From Punica granatum (taxonomy: Eukaryota; Streptophyta; Magnoliopsida; Myrtales; Lythraceae): DNA of 64,000 bases. Below, one piece after another: positions 36,900-48,929 of the stretch. Each line of letters starts with the position of its first letter. Positions within the stretch are counted from its first letter, which is position 1. The translations under genes were made by a program, and so were the position numbers. Where the stretch lies: the NCBI RefSeq assembly GCF_007655135.1, contig NC_045132.1, positions 18,118,534 through 18,182,533 on the forward strand, in the 5' to 3' direction. The notes beneath the pieces were generated by a model. It worked only from the letters and a program-made list of their open reading frames with translations, was not told where the DNA came from and made no database searches.

Positions 36900-39800
36900 C
36901 TACGATGGGAGGCTGTACAAGATGGCAGGTATCAACAGGAGCCACGTAAATGTTCTTCCGACCACCTGAGCCGCACGCGAACTCAGGTCATGGGCGCCAA
37001 CAGCATATGTCGCGCCGGATTCCTCGTCCTTCACTTTAATGCTCGATGAACCTGAAGTTTGACATTGCAAAGACTAGTAAGTGCAGGCAAAGGGGAGACA
37101 AAGGGTCAATTTGTCGTAGAACCACGTCCTGAAGATTTTCCGACGCAATGTCCGAGAAACTTTTATATCATCCCGACCCTTTGGCTTATTAGTTATGAAC
37201 GTGTATTTATGCAAGAAAACAAAAATATTTGAGTGACAGAAAATTATCCACGAAAATGGGGCTTGAATCCAAGGTAAACTCTAAAAGATTTATTCCCCCA
37301 CGGATCAAGATATAGAAGTTTTTCATAATTTGGCTTGAGCAAGAATCAAACTAATCAAATGATAAACATCTAAAAACAATATAACAGCAAACAATTAGAT
37401 ATGTGCAAAGGACAATGATAAAGTAAATCAATACAGAATACTTACAGTTAAAATCTACCCAGCCAACAGTCTGATTCACCAAGTCGTACACAACCAGCTT
37501 GTTCGAAAGCACCAAATCTGGAGTGACAAGTCGTACACAACCAGTTAAATTCGTTGATCGCTCGAGTCTCGTACAAAAACATTTGACTTACGCCAGGAAA
37601 TGCACTGAAGCACAAGGCCAACTTGAGACATCGAGTTGTGGTGAATTAGTTTGCAGGGACACATGAAGTTCAAGTCAGCATTGCTGAACATACGTACCTC
37701 CCAAAAGGATCACGTCCTTTCCCTTAGACTGCATTGAACTGCTCATCCAACCAAAGCACCACTTGTTATCCTGTATGACACATCAGAGTACGCAAAAGTA
37801 CAGCAAAACGGTAAGTATATAAAGCAGCAAAATGTCATAAATTCGTATGCATAAGTTACTTCTTTTCAATGTCAAACTTTCTAATAGTTGCAAAAGCCGA
37901 TGAGCCTATCTATGTAGATCAAACTGATCTAGTGTTGTGACTGGTTTTCTCCCCCTTTTGGAATAATAATAACAGAAATTTTCACTAATTAGCCGAAAGG
38001 GAGCAAGCAACTCGGAACTACCAACCCTTTATGTGCAACAAAAGAAAATTCTCAAATGGAAGAGTTTCGATAGCATAGAGAATTGATAGTGTCCGAAAAC
38101 ATGTAAATATATTTCGAAGAAAGTGGCAGCACTTTTTATCAGAAAAACTGAACCAGTAAAGGTTTTCAGTGCCAGCCAATGTTCTCTTTCCCCCTATGGT
38201 TTCATTCCATAATATTTGACAGAGAAACAAAAAATTAGAAACTTACACTGATTGGGAACAAATAATCGTGAGGATATGCGGTCAAATCAAGGGAACCAGC
38301 AAACTGAAACTTGACAGCAGGAAACCCATCATCCACACTGCAGTAAAACATCAAAACATGTTAAGGGTACATGTTTTGCATTCGCAGCTGGTGAATAAAA
38401 GACACGCTAATAGTTGACCAGTTCAAAGTTGTTTCATAGAATGGTATATGAAAACATTAATAGCTTGCCAATGTATTAAAAGACAGAGTTCCTTAGAAAT
38501 TAAATATCTTACTCCTCAGAGAATTCGAAACAGGTAAACTGCTCATCAACAGTATGTAATTTTAGTCCAGACTGCTTTGCCAAAATCTGGTGAAACAAAT
38601 CAATTGCTAGAATTAACCATGATAATAAGGATCGATTAAGTAGGTAATGATTAAAGGAAAAAAAAAAAAAGAAAAAAAAAAGGAGTTCATCAGAGGGTAC
38701 ACAAACCTTGCTCATCAGTGAATCATAAATGTCCCCAGGGAGATAGACCAAGGTTGTGCCGCTGTCGATAATTGCGTGTTTCTCATCATCGAACAGGCCT
38801 AGTATACCCGTACCAAGCTGTATTGCCTCGCCACCAACCTCAATGGCCTTCATGACAACATTGTAATGCGACCTAAGACAGTTGATGAAAGTAAAAGTGT
38901 CGGCAGTTAAGCTCAACAACTAACCTTATTGGGCAACAAGGAGTGAACAAAGCAAGCAAGAAACACCATTACAGCATTATCTAAAACAAAGACAAAATAG
39001 AAACCTCGCTCAAAGTTATTTGGGAATTTCGCAATCACACATATCATTTATGCAGCGAAGGACAAAAGAACGAGCTGTGAAACATACTGATTAGGTACCA
39101 ACGCAGTGGTTTTAACTTTCGGCTCTACGACTTCCCCAATGGTGAAGATTCCACCACCTTGTTTGCTGTCCAAGCAGTGAGCAAAAATCTTCTTCACCTT
39201 TCCTGCTGAAGCGAGCTGAGAAAGCACGGAAGTGTTTGACTGCCCGAAACCCATAAGACCAGAGAGAGCTGCAGAGTCTTCGCCTGAGCCCAAATCCCCC
39301 GATTGTTTGTTCGCACACCTATTCACCAACATGAAGAAACTCATGAGAATACTGAAGACGCACCTTGCACAGTAACACCACATTAAAAGCAATCAAACTC
39401 TAAGAGTCAAGATGCCGACAAATTTATCTTCTTTGGATTCCTGAATGATTATTGGAGACTCCAAACACAACCCAACCCATAATCCCCAATATTACCATAA
39501 GTTGGTTCCCCATAAATGCTAGCTAGAAGCACAATCAAATTGCACTGGACTTAACAGAAAAACCAGGCATCACCCCGTTGTCAAAAAGAACACAGAATTC
39601 TGGTCATCATAGAAGGCCCGGATAGAGCTGCAGCTTACCCAAATATAACACTTGCATTAGTCCATGATGATTGGAGATTCCCAGTCACTCGATCCAAGCG
39701 CATCTGATCCTTAACATAGTACCCGGTAGTAGAGCTCCCGTCTCCATAAACGACATTATATTGGCAAAGCAAATCGGACTTGCAACCAGGTAATTCACCG

Positions 39801-40679
39801 TTGTTTGCGTAAATACAGTACTCCTGATCACACTTGACTGTGCTCGCAGTGGACGAGCTCTTCGGATCATAAGCTTCGAGCTTTATCTGCATTTGATCGA
39901 ATTAATACAAACATAACGTAGTTTCAATAAGAAATTTCAATCTGTCAAAGGCGAATAAATTTGATGTCAGCTCGAATGTAAACGCACCCCAAGACTGCTC
40001 TTGGTGGGGCACCTGTCGCAGCCAGCGCAGCTCACCCACAAGATATCACTACCGGTGTCGACTTGCACGTAATAATCCTTGGAAGGACTCCCCAGTCCAA
40101 TTTTCGCATAGTACAACCTAAAACCATCAATATCAAATCGTCAGCAGACTTTCTATAAATGCTCCTTCCATGAACTATAGCCCCTACATCAAACAACCGG
40201 TCGCATCCTCGCATTTTATTTACATCGGGCACACCTCTTGCGGGATTCGACTCTATATCGTATTCGTTACAGATCAATGGAGACAAAAATTGCCACACAG
40301 ACATGGTCTTATGTCGGAAACAGCAGGACAACAAGAAAAGCCTCATTTCTCCATCATGAAGATAAAAGCCTCAGCTGCTTTGCAGTCTTCTTCGATAGAT
40401 ATCCAAAAGAAAGAAGCAGGAAAGCGCAAGGAGGAATCTTTGCAACTCAGAGTGGCAGGAAACTGACCCGGTGTCTGAGGGGTTGCCGTTGCCGCCCAGG
40501 TGGAAGTCGACGGCGGACAGCAGCCTGCCGTGGCGGCGGGAATCGTGCTCCCTTAAGGCGCTGAGGGACCTCTCGCGGCCCTTGAGCTTACTATGCACCT
40601 GGAACGCAACGTTGCCGGAGGCCGCCGACGCCGACAGCACCAGCAGCGTCGCCACGGCCAAGAAAGGCCTCGGATCCAT
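36900..40679 (-). CDS. GPI-anchored aspartic protease, A36/A39 type (copy D)
   Basis: Ten exons join in frame: 40679-40468, 40117-39988, 39886-39639, 39318-39088, 38872-38707, 38586-38513, 38337-38247, 37770-37698, 37517-37446 and 37051-36900, giving 482 residues. Exon number, order and phases match copy C; only exon 4 (+6 bases) and exon 7 (+3 bases) differ in length. It has a signal peptide (about 1-22), catalytic Asp91 in DTGSDILW and Asp310 in DSGTTLVY. Exon 3 carries the flap sequence YGDGSSTTGYY. The hydrophobic GPI-type tail ends LYSLPS. No stop or frameshift was found. The two copies differ at many residues outside the motifs, so the duplication is not recent and both have probably been maintained. 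Relatives act at the cell surface; substrates are not predictable from sequence. Confidence 0.92.
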
Positions 40680-41150
40680 GTTTTCTAGCCTTTTTTATTA
40701 CTTTTTTGTTGTTTAGTCACGCCGAAAGAAGAACAGGGGAAGAAGGAGGGAGGAGGGAAGTGGGGTTCATGGATGCCCGGGAGAAAGAGGCAGAGCCATG
40801 AAGAAGAAGAAGAAGAAGAAGAAGAAGAAGAAGGGAAGAGGACGACGATGGAGACTTGAGATGGGGATGTGAGAAGAATAGCTAAAAGGGTATCATTGCG
40901 AACCATGGAAAGGGTTCGATGGACGATGACTCCGGGTATTTTTGGGAGGTTGCTTTCATCTTCTTCCATTGCTCTGTTTCAGGGAGATGCTCTGCTTTTT
41001 TTGACGTTTTCGCCTCGCTTCACGCTTCTCTTCCCTTCATCTTCAGCCCCAATTCCTTCGGGGTTAGACTTGCAGTCTCAAAATGTATCCCCGTCGTTCT
41101 ATTTTATTGCATTTTAACCCCCAAAATTTGACATGCTGTAAGTCGACAAA
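40680..41150 (-). promoter_or_regulatory. Upstream region of protease D, duplicated from or to protease C
   Basis: Sequence upstream of the ATG at 40679 is homologous to that upstream of copy C over at least 250 bp. The copies differ by a GAA array at 40800-40833 that is absent from copy C. No clear TATA box could be chosen with confidence. Confidence 0.55.
40800..40833. repeat. (GAA)n microsatellite upstream of protease D
   Basis: About 11 GAA units, expanded inside the otherwise conserved upstream region; copy C lacks it. Confidence 0.9.
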
Positions 41151-42769
41151 GCCCCGACGGCCGGCCAACGCCATTGTTTTTTTGAATACAATTTAGCCAT
41201 GCGCTGCTCATGCATGAACGTTTTCTAACATCACAGAGTCAGTTGAGGAGTTTCGTTTTATCTTTAGCGATCGAAATTTAAAACAGTGTTAGTGTATAAA
41301 TTTTAATTGTAGCTTTCTAAACTGTGCATGCATGTGCTAATCTTTTCCTATGCTCCGAGGTTACACCAAGGCATGCGTCGGAATTCTGTTCGGGGAAAAT
41401 TAATGAATTGGGGAGGTCGAGAGGATTAGAAAACCGGGAGTCGTCTTCTGAAACCGCAGCCAAAGTACGGGGAATAATTGGAAGCGGGCCATTTTTCGGG
41501 GGTATAGGTGAAATTGCCATCATGTTAATTGACCTTGACCTTTTCTTCGTCTTTGTGAGGGGCACGTTAGGGCAACTTCCTCAGTCAACCTGATGGACTT
41601 AGTAAGGGAACCACTTTGTTCGAAGACATTGCAAAGCAAAGCATCATCATGGATTGTGCGAGCAGATTGCTACATTGGATTTCATATGAAGCAAAGCTTG
41701 TCTAAGCAATTAAGAAACACCTATCATGTATCGAAAATGGTACGATATCGTGTCCCGATGATGCAAAACATATTATCGAGTTAATAAGAGTAAATTTTAT
41801 TTCAAACAGAATGATGAATATATAGAGGGGGAGAGGAAACCGCCACTTTGCTAGACTAAAGTGGTGGCTTCCCAATTCCACAGACATCGATTCGGGTCTG
41901 CGACACCGATGACCATCGAAGTTGTGCTAGCATTAATTTAGGGCCGCCCAACATCAATGGGACGCATCCTAACCCTTAAACCGTGGTTAGGGCAAGCATG
42001 AGCAATGGCGTCCTTTCGATCGATACCATATTACTCGCTCCCTTCAACGGAAAAGTATTATTGATTAATCATCCTAACCTCAGATCAAATTATGTTAAAC
42101 CATGTCAATTGTCTCTTTTTATTGGTGAATTGAAGTTTGGAAATTTCAAAGAGTATTTGTGAATTTTCAAAGGAGACTAAATATCTTCATATTAAGTTTA
42201 TGATCCTCCCTTATAGTCGAAAAAAAAAAAAACGTTAAAGCCAGATGAAGTGAAGAGGGCCTTGATTAGATTCGTTGCTTATTCCACGTCGTCCTTATTA
42301 AATAAATTTAGGAAACCAAACCCACCAAAGAGCCCGTGCGAAACTCAGGTTTTGGCTCCTTTTGCCGTTTACTGAACCGTACGTACTAGATGAAAATTTC
42401 TAATTTAGTCTCCCAGAGAATTTGACAAATGCTATCTGGAATTTCCGAATTTCCAGTCATTGCCAATAAAAGTAAGACAATTGATATGAATTTTTGGTGC
42501 ATCGTCACACTTTTTTTTTTTGAAAGGAATATTTGCTATAATTGTACATATCTATGTGCAATATATAAAGTGATATGCCACGCTTTAAGAGGTGCTAGAT
42601 AGATAAGACAAGCATGGTGATCCATCGAAAAAAGCAAAACATGCTCTTCTATTAGGTGACTTTTCAAACACAAAATCGTTGTACCATGCATATCAGGAAC
42701 CGTTAGGGATCGAAAAAATAATCCGACAAGCCAGACACAGTCTAACCTCCTAGGCCCACATCGATACAC
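41151..42769. other. Intergenic DNA
   Basis: Moderately AT-rich with no supported gene. The overlapping open frames at 41317-41593 on both strands have no recognisable features. Confidence 0.4.
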
Positions 42770-44206
42770 CTAATCAGTAATAATACCTAGAGAAAATTTT
42801 CACTCCATTATTATCTCTCATATATATTTAATATCTTTGAAATATTTTTCCCTTAAATATCTACATGATATCTCTATCGAATATTTCACTATCTATTATA
42901 TTTAATTAAATATCTCAAGAGGATTACGATATCCCGATAAATATCTCATGTAGATCTCTATAAATACCTTCTGGTATACCTAAAGCTCTAAGTTCAATTA
43001 ATTACTTTTCCGAGCACATTCCCATTTAAGCATCGAAAAAGAAAATCGAGATTCCTTTATGTTCTTCCCCTTTTTGCAGGTTGATCATGCCGAGCTAAAG
43101 GAAGTTCGTGGTTTGTGAGACGCATGAGGAAGGCACGTGATCAAGGTCCGCAAATCACAACCCCAACATTGGTGTCATCTATGGAAAACGACACGATAAG
43201 TCATCACATCGGTTGTTTTCCATTAAATTGAGAAGAAACAATGGTTCTAACGAGGAGTGCCGCAAACTCCCAAGCTGGAAACGACAGGTCTCAGGAGGCT
43301 TCAAACCTCTTGCAGCAGGTTGCGATAAACCACCCAAATACTTGGGGAGCTCCTAACCCTTCGCGACGGGCTACTAGGAGCAACCTAGCACAATTGGCTC
43401 GTCAAGATCCGTCACCGCCACAACATGACCCAAAGGCTGAACCAGGAAGAGGATGATGCTGTCTCCTGTAAGCATTGTCCAAATCTCCCCGCCAAAGGGA
43501 CTCTTAAAAGCTGCCTAGCAACAATCCTTCGCTAGTCACAATTCCTCCTAAACCGGCTATAGCGCTCTCTCTAAAAGGCATATAGCATCTAGTAGCAGAG
43601 CATGTGACTAAAGTGATGCGGGCCATGGAGCGATAGCAAAATGGGTTCCCGACCTCAAAGAGGACTTCGAGTCGCCCCTTATAGGGAGGTCATCCTCCGC
43701 GCTAAAGTGCCTCGTAAATTTACTCCTCCTCAGATTACCCTATATGATGGGAAGATGAACTCGATAAACCATGTTCGTCGGTACACAGCTTCTCTCTTGG
43801 TAAGAGAAGTGTCTAAACAAGCACAACGCCTCATGTTCCCAAGAATTCTCACTGGTGATGCAGCGGACTGGTTGCATTCTCTACAACCTGGCTCAATAGG
43901 GAGCTTTAAGCAATTGAAGGAGTTATTCTTAGAAAGGTTCGAGAGCATGTGCCTAGCGAAAAGGAGCGTCACTAAGTTATTTTCCCTGGAACAAAGGGAA
44001 AAAGAATCCCTTCGCGACTGGTATGACAGATTCTTCAAAGCTTCAACTGAGGTAGAAGACCTGATTTAACTATTGGAGAGGGAAATCAGGATTCCATCTC
44101 GTTCTTCCCTTTTTGTAGGTTGATCGTGCCGAACTAAAGGAAGTTCGTGGTTTGTGAGACGCACGAGGAACGCACGTGATTGAGGTCCGAAAATTGCGAC
44201 CCAACA
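42770..44206 (+). mobile_element. Truncated Ty3/gypsy-type retrotransposon
   Basis: Direct repeats at 43050-43168 and 44090-44206, both ending CCCAACA or CCCCAACA, flank a partial internal region. The left repeat is preceded by LTR-like DNA with a TATAAATACC box at 42960-42969 and followed by TTGGTGTCATCTATGG. That resembles the TTGGCGCCGTCTGTGG junction common in plant gypsy elements. The internal part keeps only gag, then breaks straight into the second repeat. Protease, RT and integrase are absent, so an internal deletion has removed most of the element. The left edge is approximate. Confidence 0.75.
43241..44069 (+). pseudogene. Retrotransposon gag fragment
   Basis: The frame at 43241-43456 starts MVLTRSAANSQ, an N-terminus typical of gypsy gag. 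After a stop, 43641-44069 continues with the gag core: a KFTPPQITLYDGK block, then a RYTASLL block, LTGDAADWLHSLQPGSIGSF and the FLERFES..AKRSVTKLF segment. The protein ends abruptly at DLI, where the second terminal repeat begins. At least one internal stop and the loss of the C-terminus make it non-functional. Confidence 0.8.
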
Positions 44207-46252
44207 GAAACGAAAGTTAAAAATACACCATTTGAAATAATTGCTTTTATCAGTTATATTCGTAATTTTGAAAAGGCATGTTAAAAGTATAAAGGAGTAT
44301 CAAATTCAACTGAGAATAGAAAGCGGTTTTTTAGTAACATTTAAAAAAACACTCCAAATTGGTACTGCCTAAATTTAGGGGGATAAACTGTCCGGTCGGA
44401 TCAAACTACTAAAAAAAGATCTCAAATTTTTTAGGTCAAATTTTTCTGAGTGTGAAACGCGAACTAAATCAGATATAAAACGCCCACCCATTATAAGATC
44501 GGGTTCTCTGGTCATGTTCTCGGGCTAATCCGACTTTTCAAAAAAATTGAAAAAATATATATATGCGACGTCAACCATTCAACCCAACCCCAGTACCCAT
44601 CCTAACTCCCAATATTCACGATATCAAAGGTACTCAAAGTGGAGAAAATGGAAGAACGGGTATAGAGGGGTTGGGTAGTGTTTTATTTGTTTTTATTCAT
44701 TTTTTAATATACATACATAGTCGGATCGGGTCAAACTCGGGTTTCTTTCTTGAACCCGAACCCGAACCGAGAATCCAGTATGAAAAGAGAAACCGCCCAA
44801 ATTTGCAAACGATTTTTCGATTTTTGGTTTTCCCGGTTGGGTCTTTTTGGTTTCTGCTTATACTTTTACCTAAATTTATGCATTACAAAGTATAAAATCG
44901 TAATAGGTTATGAATTACAATTGTTAACATATTTATAGGGTAATGTGTGCTGAAAATTTTCATATATGTATATATTATATATATATATATGTTGAAATTT
45001 AAATTCTGAACATATCCCCAATTTATCATCATAAGAAAATTTTCAAAAAAAAGTATAATATCTATAAAAGACTATATTGACAATTGCAAATTAGGAGAGT
45101 TAATTTGTAATATATGCTATATAAAGGAGATTTTAGGAGGAAAACTCTTAAAATATTTTTTTAATTGATAATGTTTAAGTAAATGTATATATATATATAT
45201 GTCACTAATATAAAAGGTAAAATTTTTCTCCAAAAATATAGACAATAATTAACGTCAATTTTTTAAATGAAATAATTTTTTAAACTCTAAAGATTAGATC
45301 ATCACCTATAAAAAAAAGGTAAAATATATCCTATATTGTGAACCTCTTCAGGAAAATCAAAAAAATAATAAAAAATTGATTTTCTCTTTTTGTACTATAC
45401 TAATACGACCGCCCTTGTAACTAAAAGGTTTTTTGAAATTATTGAAAATTCATGACTAATTCGCAATCTATGCAAACATTACAATCTTATTATTTAATAC
45501 GGTTATCTTAATAATAAAGCTAAATTTACAACTTATGAAATATGGAACATAAATTTAGAACTATATATATATATATATATGTATTATATATATATACACC
45601 TTTTTAAGCCTAAATTAGTGTTCTTATAGTTGTTGAAGGAAAAAAACAAATGAATAAATAAAATAAGAACAGTCAAGAAGCTCGAGGCTTTCACTAGTAT
45701 TATAATAAAGTTAGATCGATAATAATGTTAGGTTAGACACCAAGAAAAAATAGTCCGTCCGAAATACACAATATTATCTTTTACCTTATTTTATTTTATT
45801 TTAATAGCATTAGCAATGGCTCCCACAAAGAAATGTGATCACAATCGATAGGTGAACGTCATATAGCATTATGTCACGCCTGTTCATAAGATTCAATGCA
45901 AAGCCTGAGTTGAGAGCCTCTGATTCGAGTTGTATGTTCCGGTCACAGAGAAATTGCTAAAACCGAACCCACGCAAAGATTTCATCCGTGGATGACACTA
46001 ACCGAGCTTGCCGTGCCATCGGCTTAATGCAACGGAATTCATAAGATTGTACCACGCACCAATTAATTCGTACATCACATTGAATTAAAACTGACATAAT
46101 AACCCGCATCACACATAATACCCAAAAATTACATTACGCGCTGGGAAATTACTCTACCCAGTAGTCATCCCCATCTTGACAATATTTAGACTAAAATTGG
46201 ATTACTGAAGTTGTAACAATGATTATTTTCCAACTCAACCCCCAATGAGTCC
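44207..46252. other. AT-rich intergenic DNA
   Basis: Rich in short (AT)n tracts (for example 45180-45200 and 45564-45594). Around 44715-44770 lies a pair of complementary phrases, AACTCGGGTTTC and GAACCCGAACCCG, that could form a hairpin. No gene is seen. The last 200 bases probably hold the 3' UTR of the heat-shock gene. Confidence 0.4.
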
Positions 46253-46729
46253 TCAACCCGAGATCTCAATGGCCTTAACCTCTGGCTTCTTCTCTTCGAC
46301 TTTTGGGATGGTGACGGTGAGCACCCCATTCTCCATGGAGGCCTTGACTTGGTCCATCCTCGCATTGTCGGGGAGCCGGAACCTCCTCAAGAACTTGCCA
46401 GAGCTGCGCTCGACCCTGTGCCAAGTATCATTCTTGTCCTCCTTGCTGACGTTCCTCTCCCCGCTGATAAGGAGAACTCGGTCATCCTCGACCTCCACCT
46501 TCACCTCCTCCTTCTTCAGCCCCGGTAGGTCCGCCTTGAACACATGCGCCTCCGGCGTCTCCTTCCAGTCAATCCTCGTGTTCACAAATGCCGAGTTCTC
46601 CCGGAAATTAGTTGAGAGGGAGTTGGAGTTGGGGAAAGGGAAGTCCTTGAAGGGGTCCCAGAGGTCGAGGGAGAAGGGGTCGAAGACGTTGCTCCTTTGC
46701 CCCGTGAACCAGCTCGGAATCAGCGACAT
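46253..46729 (-). CDS. Class I small heat-shock protein (17-18 kDa, cytosolic)
   Basis: Single intronless frame of 158 residues, as is usual for class I sHSP genes. These ATP-independent chaperones form oligomers that hold unfolding proteins during heat stress. The N-terminal arm [20 protein letters not shown] is diagnostic for class I. The alpha-crystallin domain spans about 50-140 with [17 protein letters not shown], the FRLP block and the [10 protein letters not shown] motif. The C-terminal IEI motif, which docks neighbouring subunits, is at about 154-156. There is no targeting signal. A TATA box and a heat-shock element lie upstream. Nothing is missing or disrupted. Confidence 0.96.
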   Translation of the reverse strand: MSLIPSWFTGQRSNVFDPFSLDLWDPFKDFPFPNSNSLSTNFRENSAFVNTRIDWKETPEAHVFKADLPGLKKEEVKVEVEDDRVLLISGERNVSKEDKNDTWHRVERSSGKFLRRFRLPDNARMDQVKASMENGVLTVTIPKVEEKKPEVKAIEISG

Positions 46730-46835
46730 TGTCGGATACTCAAAACTCGTACAGTGAGGAATATCGTGGTTAGCTTTGGATAACTCGCTGATGACGAATC
46801 ACTCGATTGATTTGTAGGAGACACCCGCTTAGTCA

Positions 46836-46869
46836 TTTATACACAGAGATAGAGTTTTCTAGGAGTTTC
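46836..46869 (-). promoter_or_regulatory. TATA box and heat-shock element of the sHSP gene
   Basis: On the minus strand a TATAAA box lies at 46841-46836, about 107 bases before the ATG. Just upstream, 46869-46857 reads GAAACTCCTAGAA. This is three alternating GAA/TTC units with one mismatch in the middle unit, the layout bound by heat-shock factors. Confidence 0.75.
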
Positions 46870-48229
46870 TCGTGTTTCCGGACCAACCGCCGACATTAAT
46901 CTAAATTGCCTCTCCGGAAGTTTACCCCGCCACCGACATTAATCTACCTTAAATCAGTTTGTCGGTGCTCTGGACTTCTCCACTACATTCGAGAATTGGG
47001 CCCACGGGCTCAAAACTTCCCCCCTCAGAGTTTAGGCTTTATTTTATTTTTTAATAAAATATCTTACTCAACCCAACTCAACACACTATTCTTCATAAAA
47101 TTTTATTTTATTTTTACTTTTTTCTCTAATTTGATAATAAATTTTCTCACATACTTTTTTCTAATCATTTTTATAATCAATAAATCACCATCTAACTTTC
47201 CATGATCTCAGTAGCCCTCATTTAATTCAATTATTTTTCTAAAGGTATTTTGAATGAAGAAAACTTACCCCAACTACCTTCCTTTTCCCATTTATAATAT
47301 AGAAGATAATGTTGTTCAATTTTAAAATGATAGTCTACATCTAAATAAACGATTTGAACAAAATATGTTATCTATAATTTTTTTAAAAAAAATTATAATA
47401 ATTTTAAAACTTTCAGAGTTTTGAAATCTTTCGAACTTTACATATTTCACGAGTTTCTCAATTTCTAATGTTGTTTGAATTTAGTTATCTAAATAAATAA
47501 TTTTATAAAAAATATTATCTACATAATATTTTTCAAACTTTTTAATAATTTTAGAATAGTCGAAATAAATAGGTCACGTCATTCTATTTCGTGCAATGCT
47601 CTAATTTCATTTTTTTTATTATAAAATAGGTTCCTATGCTTAGTATAATAAAACATAAATTTTAATAGCTAATAACGGAGTAGAGTATGCATTTGATACA
47701 AATGAATGCAAGGCTTACCATATGTGAACCAAAGCATATGAAGTGGGGAATATATAGGGACTGTTTACTTATGAAGAATTTTTCAAGTTTACAAGAAAAT
47801 TTTCTAACAAATGAAAAATTGCAAAAAAAAAAATGTTTACTATTTACTAATATTTAATTGAATTAATTTTTCTAAGAAAATTTTCTTCTCCATTATTCCA
47901 AATTGTAAATTAGAGAAGCTCTTTTTTTTAGTTTTCCAATTTTCCATTTGTCTATTATTTCATTTTCTAAATTCTAATTAATAGGTTTCCTTTTCTAGTG
48001 ACTTTTCTGTCATTTATAAATTTATTTCATATCATCTTTCTATGGTAATTACCCCAACTATTCTCATATTAGAAAAATTTCTAATTTAGCATTAGTAAAC
48101 ATATTTTTACATTTTTTCACGGAAAAATACATTTGAAAAAGGAGAAGAAAAATAGAGAAAAAAAAGTGAAAATCAATTTTCTAAAAGTAAACGGGCAGAT
48201 GATTGTATTGAACGACTGTAAGTAATGTT
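46870..48229. other. AT-rich intergenic DNA with a probable foldback element
   Basis: From about 47757 to 48197 the ends form an imperfect inverted repeat (GGGACTGTTTACTT on the left; CTGCCCGTTTACTTTTA read from the right), with mirrored GAAAATTTTCT-type phrases inside. That suggests a hAT- or other TIR-type MITE, but no target duplication could be fixed. Nothing else is supported. Confidence 0.4.
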
Positions 48230-48279
48230 TATCAACCCAAAAAAACAAAAAAAAAAAAGAAAAGCATATAGTGCAGGTG

Positions 48280-48829
48280 TTCTACCACTTTCCTCCGACA
48301 GTCCCAGCTTAGGACCCTTTTTGGAGGATCATCACAGACGGAGCTGTGAAGACATACCATCTAGAAACGACCCTTTTTGGAGTGGCACTGCTATTATCGG
48401 ACTTGGGACGAGTAGTTGCGGTTGCAGTTTCAAGCAGCCTTGGTGACAGTCCATTACGAGCTGAAGGACTGGGGTGTAGGACCGGGATCCAGCTTGCTCA
48501 ACATGCCGAACATCCAGTTCGTTTCCTCCAGACGGATTCGAAAATGCTGGTTCTGCACTAAATGTGTCTGATGTCCTACCTCCAGAGCTTTTCGGTATTG
48601 ACTCTGATTGTCTCCAACTTTTGGGCACCCTCTCGGGCCTTAATGTAATATATTCCCCTAGAGATTCAATTAAATATAATGTTTGTAAAAGGGCAGCCAG
48701 CTGAGGACTGGTGTGGTTTGCGCCCTTGTTTCCGTCTGTCTTTGCTGAACTTTGTACTGGCACTACTATGTAAATATGGGTTATGAATAAAAGCATACTA
48801 TCAACCAAAAATATATATAAAAAAAAAAA
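48280..48829 (+). pseudogene. Probable processed pseudogene (3' part of an unidentified transcript)
   Basis: An open stretch of 56 codons at 48534-48701 ends in TGA (48702-48704). It has gene-like composition, with phrases SALNVSDVLPPELFGIDSD and LQLLGTLSGLNVIY. It has no ATG of its own. Coding-like sequence continues upstream after two frame changes, through LLNMPNIQFVSS and then SSSLGDSPLRAEGLG. After the stop come about 80 bases of UTR-like DNA, an AATAAA signal at 48786-48791 and an A-rich tract (48806-48829). No introns are apparent, so this looks like a reverse-transcribed mRNA end. I do not recognise the parent gene. Confidence 0.5.
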
Positions 48830-48929
48830 TGCACCGGCGTTCAAATCCTACAATGGCCTCTTTCTTTGTCTCCTTTTCATACTTGTCGTCATTTATCACT
48901 TCTTTTACTCATAGTTACATTTTTATAAA

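Noticed and set aside
46245..46757. 170-codon open frame on the plus strand
   Set aside because: Antisense shadow of the GC-rich small heat-shock gene; Ser/Phe-rich product without family features.
48332..48844. 170-codon open frame on the minus strand
   Set aside because: It runs antisense to the probable processed pseudogene. The stop, AATAAA and A-tract all fit the plus strand, and the minus product resembles no family; its first residues are translated AT-rich DNA.
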